From positions 1 to 64,000 of the forward strand of contig NZ_JAAXCQ010000012.1 of the NCBI RefSeq assembly GCF_012272855.1: 64,000 bases of DNA, written 5' to 3'. Of this stretch, positions 25,653-35,559 are shown piece after piece. Both the position numbers and the translations under genes were made by a program. The DNA is from Arenibacter sp. 6A1. Lineage in GTDB: Bacteria; Bacteroidota; Bacteroidia; Flavobacteriales; Flavobacteriaceae. The stretch's first letter is position 1, and every line of letters starts with the position of its first letter. The notes beneath the pieces are model-generated. The model was not told the origin of the DNA and searched no databases. It saw only the letters and a program-made list of their open reading frames with translations.

Positions 25653-28600
25653 ATGCTAAGAAAAAAAACCGCTGTAATGCTGTGTGTTGTTGGGTCTATA
25701 TTTTACGGTAGGGCTCAAGAATCCAAAATTTACACCCACGACCAAAAGGATTATCAAAAGGCAGTGGCGTTGTACAATAATCACCAGTATCAAGCAGCTC
25801 AGACTATTTTTGAAAAGGTAAAGAACAACTCCAGGGATATGGAGATGCAAGCCAACAGTGCTTACTATGCCGCCAATGCTGCCATTAGGCTCAATCAGCT
25901 AGGGGCCGATAGGCTTATGGAAGATTTTGTAGAGGGACATCCTACCTCTACCAAACGAAATACGGCCTATATGGATGTGGCCGATTATTATTTTGAGACC
26001 GGGAAATATCCCAACGCTTTAAAATGGTATTCTAAAGTAGAAAAGGGAGCCCTGTCCAGAAAGGAAACCGAGCGTTTTAATTTTAATATGGGTTACTGTT
26101 TGTTTTCTACCAAGAAGCCAAAAGAAGCAGAGCAATATTTTAATCTGGTGACTACCTCAGTAGCTTATGGGGCACAAGCCAAATATTATATGGGCTATAT
26201 CGCTTATGAACAAGACGATTTTGCCGGGGCTACCCAACGTTTCGATCAGATCATAGACCAAGATATTTTGGAAGAAAAACTTTCTTACTATCAGGCCGAT
26301 ATGAATTTTAAACTGGGCAATTTTTATGAAGCCATTGCCTTGGCTAAAAAACAACTGGCCAAAGCAGACCGAACGGAACTTTCCGAACTCAATAAAATTA
26401 TTGGGGAAAGCTATTTCAACCTAAAACAATATGGGAATGCCATCCCTTATTTGGAGGAGTACAAAGGGAAAAAGGGAAAATGGAACAATACCGATTATTA
26501 TTTATTGGGATATAGCCATTACCAACAAGGGGAATATGCCAAGGCGGTACAGCAATTCAATAAAATAATTGATGGGAACAGCAGTGTTTCTCAAAATGCC
26601 TACTACCATTTGGCAGAATGCTATCTTAAAATAGATAAAAAGCAAGAAGCCTTAAATGCCTTTAGGAATGCTTCCCAAATGGATTTTAGTGCTGACATAC
26701 AAAAGGACGCCAACCTTAATTATGCTCGCCTTAGTTATGAAATAGGAAATGCCTACGAAAGTGTTCCAAAGGTGTTGACAGATTATTTGGAAAAATATCC
26801 GAACGATAAAAATAAGGAAGAAATGCAGGCGCTTTTGGTAGACTCCTATATTACGTCCAAAAATTTCAAGGGAGCCTTAGAACTTTTAGAAAAAAATAGA
26901 AATTATGCCAGTAAAGCTACCTATCAAAAGGTTGCTTATTACAGAGGGGTAGAACTTTATATTGACAACAATTTTGAAGCGGCTTCCGAGGTTTTTGAAA
27001 AATCGTTGGACAATGCCGAAAATGCTTCCTTTAAAGCAAGGGCAAGTTATTGGAAGGCCGAAGCGGACTATGCCAATAACCGCTATGAAGATGCCTTGGC
27101 GGCATATCTAGAATTTAAACAAAATGCTGCGGCCAAAACAACCTCTGAATATAAGGACCTCGATTATAATTTAGCCTATACCTATTTTAAATTGAGGGAT
27201 TACAACAACGCCATTACCTATTTTAATCGTTATGGCGAGTCTACGGCTACCGATGCCGCTAAACTTCAGGATTCCTATTTGCGTTTAGGGGATAGCTATT
27301 TTGTAAGCAGTAAATATTGGCCGGCATTGGAAACCTATAACAAGGTCATTGCAGCAAACGGTCCGGAAAAAGATTACGCTGCTTTTCAGAAGGCGCTTTG
27401 TTATGGATTTATAGATAGGGGAGCAACAAAAATTGAGGAACTCGAAAAGTTTATTTCCAGATATCCCAATTCTAAGCTAAATGACGATGTATTGTTTGAG
27501 CTAGGTAATTCCTATGTGCGCGAAAACAATATAGAAAAGGGGCTGCAAAGCTATGACAAACTAATCCAGAATTACAAGGGGAGCTCTTTGGTGCCCCAGG
27601 CGATGTTGCGTCAAGGCTTAGTACATTATAATGCCAACAGGAATGAGCAGGCCTTGGCAAAATTTAAGACTGTGGTTCGCGATTATGCCAATACCCAAGA
27701 AGCACTACAGGCGGTGACTACCGCCAAACTTATTTATGTAGACCTTGGAAGGGTGAACGAATATGCCCAATGGGTACAAGGATTAGATTTTGTAGCTGTT
27801 ACCGATGTAGAATTGGATAACGCGACCTTTGAATCGGCAGAAAAGCAATTCATGGAAGGTAAAAATGACGCTGCTATCAAAGGTTATGAAAGCTATCTTA
27901 AGGAATTCCCCAATGGGCTGAATACCTTGAAAGCTAATTTTAACTTGGCGCAATTATATTTTGGTAAAAACGATAAAGATAGGGCATTGCCATACTTTAA
28001 GAAGGTGGCCGATAATGCCGGAAATGAATATACAGAACAGGCACTGACAAGGGTTTGCGAAATATATGTGGGTAAGGACGATTATCTGACGGCTATCCCA
28101 TATTTGAAGCTTTTGGAAGCCAAAGCAGAAATACAACAGAACGTTACCTTTGCCCAATCAAATTTAATGAAAGGGTATTACGAGCAGTCGAATTACGATA
28201 AGACTATTGAATATGCCGGAAAGGTATTAGCGACTTCCAAAATTGATGATCGTATTAAGAGCGACGCTCATATAATGATTGCCAGATCGGCTATTAAAAC
28301 CAATAACGAGCCAAAAGCCCAAAAGGCTTATGGTGAGGTGTTAAAAATAGCAAAAGGGGCCTTGGCGGCAGAAGCATTGTATTACGATGGCTATTTTAAA
28401 AATAAAGCAGGGGATTACGAGGGGTCTAACCTCGCCGTGCAGAAATTGGCCAAAGATTATGCAGGCTATAAGGAGTGGAGTGCCAAAGGATTAATACTGA
28501 TGGCCAAAAACTTTTATGCCCTTGGTGACGCTTTTCAAGCAACCTATATTTTGGATAGTGTGATTTCTAATTTTTCAGAATTTCCTAAAATTGTAGAAGA

Positions 28601-28676
28601 AGCTAAACGAGAGTCGTCCGTTATGAAGGCCAAAGAAGCAAAACGCAATTCTTCCGTAAATCCTCAAGGAAATTAA
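25653..28676 (+). CDS. Large TPR-repeat exported protein
   Basis: The protein has 1007 residues. An N-terminal signal-like segment (MLRKKTAVMLCVVGSIFYGRAQ) is followed by at least twenty helical hairpins of TPR type, with the usual spacing of Ala/Gly/Tyr (for example YYLLGYSHYQQGEYAKAVQQF). It is probably periplasmic and part of an envelope complex. The barrel gene starts 25 bases after its stop, so the two are co-transcribed and likely to work together. Similar TPR and barrel pairs occur across Bacteroidota but I know of no assigned function. Confidence 0.85.
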   Translation: MLRKKTAVMLCVVGSIFYGRAQESKIYTHDQKDYQKAVALYNNHQYQAAQTIFEKVKNNSRDMEMQANSAYYAANAAIRLNQLGADRLMEDFVEGHPTSTKRNTAYMDVADYYFETGKYPNALKWYSKVEKGALSRKETERFNFNMGYCLFSTKKPKEAEQYFNLVTTSVAYGAQAKYYMGYIAYEQDDFAGATQRFDQIIDQDILEEKLSYYQADMNFKLGNFYEAIALAKKQLAKADRTELSELNKIIGESYFNLKQYGNAIPYLEEYKGKKGKWNNTDYYLLGYSHYQQGEYAKAVQQFNKIIDGNSSVSQNAYYHLAECYLKIDKKQEALNAFRNASQMDFSADIQKDANLNYARLSYEIGNAYESVPKVLTDYLEKYPNDKNKEEMQALLVDSYITSKNFKGALELLEKNRNYASKATYQKVAYYRGVELYIDNNFEAASEVFEKSLDNAENASFKARASYWKAEADYANNRYEDALAAYLEFKQNAAAKTTSEYKDLDYNLAYTYFKLRDYNNAITYFNRYGESTATDAAKLQDSYLRLGDSYFVSSKYWPALETYNKVIAANGPEKDYAAFQKALCYGFIDRGATKIEELEKFISRYPNSKLNDDVLFELGNSYVRENNIEKGLQSYDKLIQNYKGSSLVPQAMLRQGLVHYNANRNEQALAKFKTVVRDYANTQEALQAVTTAKLIYVDLGRVNEYAQWVQGLDFVAVTDVELDNATFESAEKQFMEGKNDAAIKGYESYLKEFPNGLNTLKANFNLAQLYFGKNDKDRALPYFKKVADNAGNEYTEQALTRVCEIYVGKDDYLTAIPYLKLLEAKAEIQQNVTFAQSNLMKGYYEQSNYDKTIEYAGKVLATSKIDDRIKSDAHIMIARSAIKTNNEPKAQKAYGEVLKIAKGALAAEALYYDGYFKNKAGDYEGSNLAVQKLAKDYAGYKEWSAKGLILMAKNFYALGDAFQATYILDSVISNFSEFPKIVEEAKRESSVMKAKEAKRNSSVNPQGN

Positions 28677-28701
28677 AAATTCCCAGTAAAAAGAACAGTA
28701 T

Positions 28702-30456
28702 ATGCACAAGCACATAAAAATAACCCTATTTTCTATTGTTGGTTTTCTGCAGGTCGGTTTGGCCCAAGAGGACGAAAAAAAAGGTATCGGTACAGAAACT
28801 GTAACCGTAGTAAAGGCCTATGCGCCTACTATTTCCGATGCTTTTAAGATAAAGTCTGTTCCAAGTTTAAACGATTCCTTGGCACTACAGAAAAAACCGA
28901 TTACCTATAGCATTTTCTCCGTACCGGTTGCTTCTACTTTTACGCCTAGTAAAGGGAAGGCAACGGCGGTAAAAAGGACACCGGCCCCAAAATTGTTTAA
29001 TTCCTCGGCAACAATAGGCCTAGGGAATTATAACAATGCCTTGGCAGAGTTCTTTGCTAGTAATGCCTTCAATAGGGACGAACGATTAGATGTTGGATTA
29101 AACCACTTTTCGTCTCGCGGAAATATAAAAGGTACCGCCTTGGACAATGATTTTTACAACACCAAGTTAAACGCCGATTATTCTAAAGTTGGAAGAGATT
29201 TTAAATGGGGAGCCAATATAGCGGCACAGCATCAGTTATATCATTGGTACGGCATTAAAAACGGCTATTATACCGAAGAGACGGTTAATAGTATGGATGT
29301 GAAACAAAACTACTTTAATGTGGAAGCAGGCGGGTACCTGTCCATGGAAAATAATTTCTTTAAACGTGCCGATGTATTGGTAAGACGTTTTTGGGATGCT
29401 ACCAATTCTGGCGAAAACAGAGCCGTGTTTAAGCCCGTTTTCGAAATCCCGGTGTCCGAGGAAGTGTTGACCTTTAAAGTAAAGGCCGATTATGTAGGGG
29501 GTAGTTTTAAAAATGAAACCGTAAGTTCTGAAACCAATGATGGCCAAATCGATTATTCCTTTTTACAGGCAGGAATTAATCCGAGCCTTAAAATTTCGGA
29601 CGATCAATTTAGTTTGAATTTAGGGTTAAATGTGGTCTATGGCTTGGATATGGAGCTTAGTGAGAACAATTTTTATATTTATCCAACGGTGACGGCTTCC
29701 TATAAATTGATGGAAGAAATGGCCATTGCTTATGGAGGTATAGAGGGCGATCTGAAACAGAACTCATTTCATGGCTTTGTAGCCGAAAACCCTTATGTTT
29801 CCCCAACCTTGTCCATTCAGCCTACCGATCAACAATACGATGCTTATATTGGCCTTAAAGGGCAATTATCGCCAAACTTTAGTTATAATATCAAGGGGTC
29901 CTATATGGCAGAAAATAGAAAGCCTTTGTTTATTCACAATGCGGAAAACACGGCTAGAAATGACGACAAGAGTTATTACTATGGGAATACCTTCCAATTG
30001 TTTTATGACGATGTAAAAACCTTAGGTCTCTTTGGGGAAATGCATCTAGCGGTTAATAATAATTTTACCTTGGGCGTCAATGCCGAGGTGTACGATTACG
30101 ATACAGAAACCGATAACCCGGCATGGAACTTGCCTAGCCTTACCGCTTCCTTGTTTATGGATTACCAAATAGGGGAGCAATGGTTTATGGGAGCCAATAT
30201 CTTTTATGTAGGCGAACGAGACGACTTATATACGGTGGCGGCTGCTGGTGCAACAGTAGAAGAATTTGCTACTACAGCAGTGACCTTGGACGGGTATATT
30301 GATGTGAATGCGCATTTGGGATACCGTATCAATAATCAACTGTCGGTTTTTGCAAAAGCCAATAATATTACCAATAACACTTATATGCGTTGGGACAACT
30401 ACCAGGTGCAAGGATTTCAGGTGTTGGCCGGGGCTACTTTTAAATTCGATCTTTAA
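28702..30456 (+). CDS. Outer-membrane beta-barrel protein, TonB-receptor-like
   Basis: The protein has 584 residues. The signal peptide ends near AQEDE. The sequence alternates aromatic and polar residues in a long series of amphipathic beta strands and ends with a terminal aromatic strand (GATFKFDL), which is typical of outer-membrane barrels. There is a short N-terminal plug-like stretch, but no carboxypeptidase-like domain or TonB box that I can see. It follows the TPR gene by 25 bases in one operon and ends at a strong terminator (30477-30519). TonB dependence and substrate are open. Confidence 0.82.
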   Translation: MHKHIKITLFSIVGFLQVGLAQEDEKKGIGTETVTVVKAYAPTISDAFKIKSVPSLNDSLALQKKPITYSIFSVPVASTFTPSKGKATAVKRTPAPKLFNSSATIGLGNYNNALAEFFASNAFNRDERLDVGLNHFSSRGNIKGTALDNDFYNTKLNADYSKVGRDFKWGANIAAQHQLYHWYGIKNGYYTEETVNSMDVKQNYFNVEAGGYLSMENNFFKRADVLVRRFWDATNSGENRAVFKPVFEIPVSEEVLTFKVKADYVGGSFKNETVSSETNDGQIDYSFLQAGINPSLKISDDQFSLNLGLNVVYGLDMELSENNFYIYPTVTASYKLMEEMAIAYGGIEGDLKQNSFHGFVAENPYVSPTLSIQPTDQQYDAYIGLKGQLSPNFSYNIKGSYMAENRKPLFIHNAENTARNDDKSYYYGNTFQLFYDDVKTLGLFGEMHLAVNNNFTLGVNAEVYDYDTETDNPAWNLPSLTASLFMDYQIGEQWFMGANIFYVGERDDLYTVAAAGATVEEFATTAVTLDGYIDVNAHLGYRINNQLSVFAKANNITNNTYMRWDNYQVQGFQVLAGATFKFDL

Positions 30457-30476
30457 TCCCATTATACTGCTTATAT

Positions 30477-30519
30477 CCCCGAAACCTTGCTGAAGAAGGG
30501 GTTTCGGGGATTTTTTTTT
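30477..30519 (+). terminator. Terminator of the TPR-barrel operon
   Basis: CCCCGAAACC (30477-30486) pairs with GGTTTCGGGG (30500-30509), followed by nine Ts. Confidence 0.9.
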
Positions 30520-30793
30520 GCCCATGAGAAGGCTCCCGGTTTTATGGCACTAATATTACTGGTGCAATGGTAGGATACTCGGTTTTCTAAGATGTCATTT
30601 CTTCCTTGTACGACCCTTGATCGAAGCTTTAATGTGTTGGATTTTAGGGACAATACTATAAAAATTCGATGTGATTAATTCTGGTTGTCGAATGAAAACA
30701 GGCGCTAAGGCCTTATTTTATTATGATTTCATTATGATAAAAAGTGTTAAAAATTTGTAGGGTAATATGGTATTGTAATTCAAACTTTTGGGC

Positions 30794-30801
30794 TATCTTT
30801 G
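30794..30801 (+). promoter_or_regulatory. -7 promoter element of the cold-shock gene
   Basis: TATCTTTG with TTG at 30773-30775, 18 bases apart; about 34 bases before the ATG, so the 5' leader is short. Confidence 0.7.
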
Positions 30802-30835
30802 AGTAATAACGAGTAATTAATTTTAAATTTTAGTA

Positions 30836-31027
30836 ATGGGTAAAGGAACAGTAAAATTTTTCAACGACGCCAAAGGGTTTGGATTTATCGTAGAAGAAGG
30901 ATCAAGTAAAGAGCATTTTGTGCACATCTCTGGTTTAATAGACGAAATTCGTGAAGGCGATGTCGTTGAATTTGAACTACAGGACGGTAAAAAAGGATTA
31001 AATGCAGTTAACGTAAGAGTTATCTAA
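30836..31027 (+). CDS. cspA: Cold-shock domain protein
   Basis: The protein has 63 residues, a single cold-shock domain. RNA-binding motifs RNP1 (KGFGFI) and RNP2 (HFVHI) are intact. Such proteins bind single-stranded RNA or DNA as RNA chaperones. It has a strong promoter, short leader and its own terminator. The name is a family name; several paralogues per genome are common. Confidence 0.95.
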   Translation: MGKGTVKFFNDAKGFGFIVEEGSSKEHFVHISGLIDEIREGDVVEFELQDGKKGLNAVNVRVI

Positions 31028-31055
31028 ATAAATACCTTTTAAAAACTTAAGAATT

Positions 31056-31088
31056 AAGACCGTCTACAAAGGCGGTCTTGTTTTTTTT
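31056..31088 (+). terminator. Terminator after the cold-shock gene
   Basis: AAGACCG (31056-31062) pairs with CGGTCTT (31073-31079) and is followed by a run of Ts to 31088. Confidence 0.88.
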
Positions 31089-31262
31089 GGTCTATTCTTA
31101 AAAGCTACAAATATTTTACAAGCTTAGTATCTATCTCTTTTAAATGCTATTTTTAAGTATTTAAAAACAATTCGGCCGATTCAAAACAAGGTAGGGCTTA
31201 CGATATCTAATTAGAGATTTATAGAGGTCTTACCGTATTCATAAAAACTAAACCCTTAAAAA

Positions 31263-32078
31263 ATGAAGGATCCCATAGTGTCTTCCCATTGGCTTAAAGA
31301 AGAGTTAAACAATCCAAATTTGGTTATTTTAGATGCGAGTCAACCAACCAATATAGGAGGTATAACATCCGATTTCGATTCCCTACAAATTAAAGGAGCT
31401 CGGTTTTTTGATTTAAAGAATAGTTTTAGCGATAAGAACAGTCCATATCCCAATATGTTGCCAAGCGAGGAACAGTTCCAAGCAGAAAGCAGAAAATTAG
31501 GCATCAATTCGGATAGTATTATAGTGGTATACGATAACCTTGGGGTGTATACCAGTCCTAGAGTCTGGTGGATGTTTAAAACTATGGGGCACGATGCCGT
31601 TTTTGTGCTCGATGGAGGTCTTCCCCAATGGAGCCAAGATGGATATGAGACGGAAGAAAAAATAGATCACCCTTCTCTAGATGGGAATTTTAAGGCCAGG
31701 ATACGACCAGAAATGGTGAAGGACTTTCAGTTTGTTAAAGCCAATATTGTGGATAATAATGCCCTGGTGATCGATGCACGGTCTAGTGGCCGGTTTAATG
31801 GAACGGCACCTGAACCTAGAAAAGACCTCAGAAGTGGTAGTATTCCAAATTCCGTGAATATACCCTATGAGGAAGTGTTGGAAGAGGGGAAGTATAAATC
31901 TAAAAAAGCATTGCAGAAATTGTTTCAGGAAAGAAATATCAACGATCAACCCTTGGTTTTTAGTTGCGGATCTGGAATAACAGCCTGTATAGTGCTTTTG
32001 GCAAGCGAACTAATTCAGGAAAATAAGAAATCGGTCTATGATGGTTCATGGACAGAATGGGCCCAGTTAGAAAACTAA
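31263..32078 (+). CDS. sseA: Thiosulfate / 3-mercaptopyruvate sulfurtransferase
   Basis: The protein has 271 residues, two rhodanese domains. The N-terminal domain is inactive (YDNLGVYTSPRVWW). The C-terminal domain has the catalytic loop CGSGITA with Cys235. CGSG(I/V)TA loops are typical of 3-mercaptopyruvate sulfurtransferases (SseA), whereas thiosulfate sulfurtransferases usually have CRKGVT. There is no signal peptide, so it is cytoplasmic. Single gene. Confidence 0.9.
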   Translation: MKDPIVSSHWLKEELNNPNLVILDASQPTNIGGITSDFDSLQIKGARFFDLKNSFSDKNSPYPNMLPSEEQFQAESRKLGINSDSIIVVYDNLGVYTSPRVWWMFKTMGHDAVFVLDGGLPQWSQDGYETEEKIDHPSLDGNFKARIRPEMVKDFQFVKANIVDNNALVIDARSSGRFNGTAPEPRKDLRSGSIPNSVNIPYEEVLEEGKYKSKKALQKLFQERNINDQPLVFSCGSGITACIVLLASELIQENKKSVYDGSWTEWAQLEN

Positions 32079-32259
32079 AAAGAGTTTAAAAATATCCGTT
32101 GTATGAATCGGTTTATAGCTAAAATACTCCCTAAATCTGAAAAATTATTAAGATTGGAAAATATTTTATAACTTATAGAACATCACTTTTTTAACCCCAC
32201 CTACAGCGTTAAAAAGTTAATGACATTTAGTATCATAAACTGAACTTAAATTCACAATT

Positions 32260-32367
32260 ATGAAGAATGTTTTAAAAGTTATCGGGGTGTTTATATTACT
32301 TTCTCTCTTGGTGGTAGCCATCGCATTACTTTATCTTTATTCGGATATGGTGTTGATTTCTAGCTAA
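32260..32367 (+). CDS. 35-residue single-pass membrane peptide
   Basis: A small ORF with ATG at 32260 and stop TAA at 32365-32367. The sequence begins MKNVLKVIGVF, has about 18 continuous hydrophobic residues (VIGVFILLSLLVVAIALL), then LYLYSDMVLISS. Positive charges lie only before the segment, predicting an N-in, C-out topology. Codon use is ordinary. There is no homologue I recognise. It could be a small regulator of an envelope protein, or a chance ORF; the near-ideal membrane helix and isolated position favour a real gene. Confidence 0.45.
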   Translation: MKNVLKVIGVFILLSLLVVAIALLYLYSDMVLISS

Positions 32368-32624
32368 AAACCCGGAGGGTTATAAGTTGTCTATATTTTC
32401 CTTAAGGGACAACTTTTTTAGAACGCCAGTGCATTTGATTAACAAAGAAACTCATGGACACCTCATTTATAGGTGTTTTATGGTAGCATCGAAATGGCAA
32501 ATCTTAACTTTTATACGTAAAACGAAGTTTTTTTCAATAGTTTATACTTCTTTAAATACAGGATTCATGTGTTATATAGGCAAATGAAGTGATATGTCGT
32601 AATATAGAACTAAAAATAAACAAG

Positions 32625-33071
32625 ATGATAGATCAAGGCCAACCGGTAATTGTCGAAGAAGTCTACCATGCCTCTATAGACAAGGTATGGCAGGCTATAA
32701 CAGCATTAGATAAAATGTCCCTATGGTTTTTTGAAAACATTCCCGCCTTTACACCAGAAGTTGGATTTAAAACTCAGTTTGAGGTAGTGTCAGATCAAAA
32801 GGTGTTTTTGCATCTGTGGGAAATACTCGAAGTAGTTCCTATGAAAAAGCTGGTTTGTAACTGGCAATACGGGGGTTATCCGGGGGATTCGGTGGTAAGC
32901 TTCGAATTATTTCAGCAACAAGACAAAACCAAATTAAAACTCACTCATTACGGTATTGAAAGTTTTCCATCGGCGATTCCCCAATTTACTAGAGAGAGTG
33001 GTATTGCTGGATGGGAATATTTTATAAAAGGCAGGCTCAAAGAATTCTTAGAAACGACGAACAGTAACTAG
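32625..33071 (+). CDS. SRPBCC (AHSA1-like) domain protein
   Basis: The protein has 148 residues from the ATG at 32625. START/AHSA1-like helix-grip fold: VEEVYHASIDKVWQAITALDKMSLWFF at the start, then beta strands, then a long C-terminal helix (GIAGWEYFIKGRLKEFLE). It binds a hydrophobic ligand or, as AHSA1-like, a chaperone. The ligand is unknown. It is single-gene, with no promoter visible. Confidence 0.85.
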   Translation: MIDQGQPVIVEEVYHASIDKVWQAITALDKMSLWFFENIPAFTPEVGFKTQFEVVSDQKVFLHLWEILEVVPMKKLVCNWQYGGYPGDSVVSFELFQQQDKTKLKLTHYGIESFPSAIPQFTRESGIAGWEYFIKGRLKEFLETTNSN

Positions 33072-33314
33072 GCTTAACTTTTACGCTTCCTCATCTTTTT
33101 ATCTTTACCAATTCTAACAATAATCAGTTGTTAAATAATTGTTGTTCCGTAATCTAATTTTAATAGAAAGCGCAAAAAGACTTTCTTTTGAGATTAAAAA
33201 ACCCCTATTATTTCTTACCTTAGAGTACTTCCCTCTTTTATGAACAACAGTCTGTAAGCCTATATTCCCTTATGGAGCTAGAGTGTGGGCTACATACTGT
33301 CTAAAAATCAGAAT

Positions 33315-34325
33315 ATGAAAACAGTACATGCCTATGCAGCCAGTGAAGCTGGCGGAAAACTTAGTCCTTTCACCTATGAACTTCCCAAAATAGAGGCTGA
33401 CCAAGTAGATATAAAGGTTCATTATTGCGGAATTTGTCATTCAGATTTAAGTATGGTCAATAATGATTGGGGAATGTCTCAATATCCATTGGTTCCTGGC
33501 CATGAGGTTATCGGCGAGGTCATGGCTATTGGTGGGGCCGTAAATAATTTAGCTGTCGGAGATTTAGTAGGGGTGGGCTGGAATGCCAATTCCTGTATGC
33601 ATTGTAATCAATGTATGGGAGGTGATCACCATCTATGTACTACCGTTGAAGGGACCATAGTAGGGAGGCATGGCGGTTTTTCCGATTATATAAGGACACA
33701 TTGGTCTTGGGCGATACAATTGCCTAAGGGAATTGATTTAAAAAAAGCAGGACCGCTTTTATGTGGGGGGATTACCGTTTTTAACCCTATTCTTTTGGCC
33801 GGCGTGAAGGCCACGGATCGGGTAGGGGTCATTGGGATAGGAGGCTTGGGACATATGGCCTTAAAATTCTTGAATAAATGGGGGTGCGAGGTGATCGCCT
33901 TTAGTTCTAATCCTAAAAAAAAGAAGGAGATCTTGGCCATGGGAGCCACCCAAGTAATCAATTCTACAGATCCTAAGGAATTGGAGGGGATTGCAGGAAG
34001 TCTAGATTTTATATTAAATACCACCAATGTAAGTTTAGACTGGAATTCGTATTTAACAAGCTTGGCCCCCAAAGGGACCTTATATACGGTTGGGGCAGTA
34101 TTGGAGCCCATGGCCATACCCGCTTTTTCCCTGATCATGGGCGAAAAATCGGTTACTGGGAGTCCCACAGGAAGTCCGGCAGCCATTCGGAAGATGTTAG
34201 AATTCTGTACCCGTCATGATATATACCCCATTGTAGAAGAATTTCCATTATCGCAGGTAAATGAGGCTATGGAGCATTTGGAAAAGGGAAAGGCGAGGTT
34301 TCGGATAGTTTTAAAAGTAAAATGA
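33315..34325 (+). CDS. Zinc-dependent alcohol dehydrogenase (YahK/cinnamyl-alcohol dehydrogenase type)
   Basis: The protein has 336 residues from the ATG at 33315. The catalytic zinc ligands are Cys in CGICHSD and GHEVIGEV, with the structural-zinc loop CMHCNQCMGGDHHLC. Cofactor binding is GVIGIGGLGHMALKF followed by SSNPKKKKE, whose Ser/Lys residues suggest NADP(H). The family reduces a wide range of aldehydes. It is a single gene; a zinc alcohol dehydrogenase of this sort often serves aldehyde detoxification. Confidence 0.93.
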   Translation: MKTVHAYAASEAGGKLSPFTYELPKIEADQVDIKVHYCGICHSDLSMVNNDWGMSQYPLVPGHEVIGEVMAIGGAVNNLAVGDLVGVGWNANSCMHCNQCMGGDHHLCTTVEGTIVGRHGGFSDYIRTHWSWAIQLPKGIDLKKAGPLLCGGITVFNPILLAGVKATDRVGVIGIGGLGHMALKFLNKWGCEVIAFSSNPKKKKEILAMGATQVINSTDPKELEGIAGSLDFILNTTNVSLDWNSYLTSLAPKGTLYTVGAVLEPMAIPAFSLIMGEKSVTGSPTGSPAAIRKMLEFCTRHDIYPIVEEFPLSQVNEAMEHLEKGKARFRIVLKVK

Positions 34326-34698
34326 AATGAGTATGACCGATAACTGTTCCCATTTATGCATTCAACTAGGTGAATTAGATATGACCGCTACAAAGCAAAA
34401 ATAGCTACCAATGAAAATAAATATTTTCAGAATGGTTATGGGCTGCTAGTGCTCTCTTTAAAATTCTAAAAAAAAGTCATATCAGGTCGCTATTGTAGCC
34501 CTGTCTTGTCATTTTTCCTTCTGTTAAGTTTCTATCCTTTTTGGCAATACTTGATAAAAATCCTTAAAACTTCATAAAAAATCGATAGTTATACGTATAT
34601 TTTACCCTTGTTATTGAAGTATATGTAACTACTGGTCAAAAAAAACTATTAGGCCTGACCCATTGTTTTTGTAAGTACCTTAAAATTTTTAACGATAG
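34326..34698. other. Intergenic, nothing recognised
   Basis: About 370 bases between two plus-strand genes. No ORF with coding character, hairpin with T-run or repeat was noticed; it should hold the promoter of the DUF1080 gene, but no exact TAnnTTTG box stands out. Confidence 0.4.
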
Positions 34699-35469
34699 AT
34701 GAAAAAAATCTTTACAATTTTGCTGCTTTCCACCCTTTTCTACGGGTGTAAATCCAATTCTAAAACCACAACGGACGACTGGACCTATTTGTTTGATGGA
34801 CGTACTACCGAAGGCTGGCGCGCCTACAATGGAGATGCCTTGCCACCAGGATGGGTAGCCAAGGATGGGGTCTTAACTTTTGATACGGAATTAGGACTAG
34901 AGCAAAATTACAAGGGAGGGAAAGACATTATTTACGGCCTTGAAGAATTTGATAATTTTGAATTTTACGTAGAATGGAAACTGCCAAAGGGTGGAAATAG
35001 TGGAATTTTTTACCATTTAAAGGAGGGGATACCCAATACCCCACCGTCGAGGATTTCGCCAGAATACCAGCTTATTGACGACGCCAACTATGCCAAAATA
35101 CACGACCTTACCGACTACAATCTAAGTCTTGGGAATACCGAAAATCCAGAAGAATTACAGCCTTTACAACAAACAGCCTCCGATTATGCCATGCATACGG
35201 CAGATCCTAAGGAAAAAGTTCTACACCCGGTAGGGGAGTGGAATACCACTAAAATCGTATTTACACCAGAGCGGGTAGAGCATTGGTTAAATGGGAGAAA
35301 AGTATTGGAGTTTGTGCCATGGTCCAAGGATTGGTATGAGAAAAAGAATTTTGGGAAATGGAAGAATGCCCCCGACTATGGCCGCTTTAAAACCGGGTAT
35401 ATTGGCTTCCAAGACCACTCTAGCCCTATATGGTTTAGAAATATTAAAATAAGAAGAATAAAAAATTAA
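34699..35469 (+). CDS. DUF1080 / 3-keto-disaccharide hydrolase-type lipoprotein
   Basis: The protein has 256 residues, lipobox FYGC (Cys16). The DUF1080 concanavalin-like fold is shown by YLFDGRTTEGWRAY near the start, PKGGNSGIFYH, PEYQLIDDANY, GEWNTTKIVF, VEHWLNGRKV, and GYIGFQDHSSPIWFRNIKIR at the end. Members of this family cleave 3-keto-glycosides produced by periplasmic oxidoreductases. The Gfo/Idh/MocA gene follows 90 bases downstream and the pair is probably an operon. Confidence 0.9.
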   Translation: MKKIFTILLLSTLFYGCKSNSKTTTDDWTYLFDGRTTEGWRAYNGDALPPGWVAKDGVLTFDTELGLEQNYKGGKDIIYGLEEFDNFEFYVEWKLPKGGNSGIFYHLKEGIPNTPPSRISPEYQLIDDANYAKIHDLTDYNLSLGNTENPEELQPLQQTASDYAMHTADPKEKVLHPVGEWNTTKIVFTPERVEHWLNGRKVLEFVPWSKDWYEKKNFGKWKNAPDYGRFKTGYIGFQDHSSPIWFRNIKIRRIKN

Positions 35470-35559
35470 AGGAAGGCTAGGGGTAGCGGTTTTTCGACAC
35501 CATATACAACAGCGCCTAGGTTTTAAAAAACATACGAATATAAAATACCTAATAACCAG

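Noticed and set aside
32387-32587. 66-residue ORF upstream of the SRPBCC gene
   Set aside because: No domain or signal; composition resembles translated AT-rich intergenic DNA.
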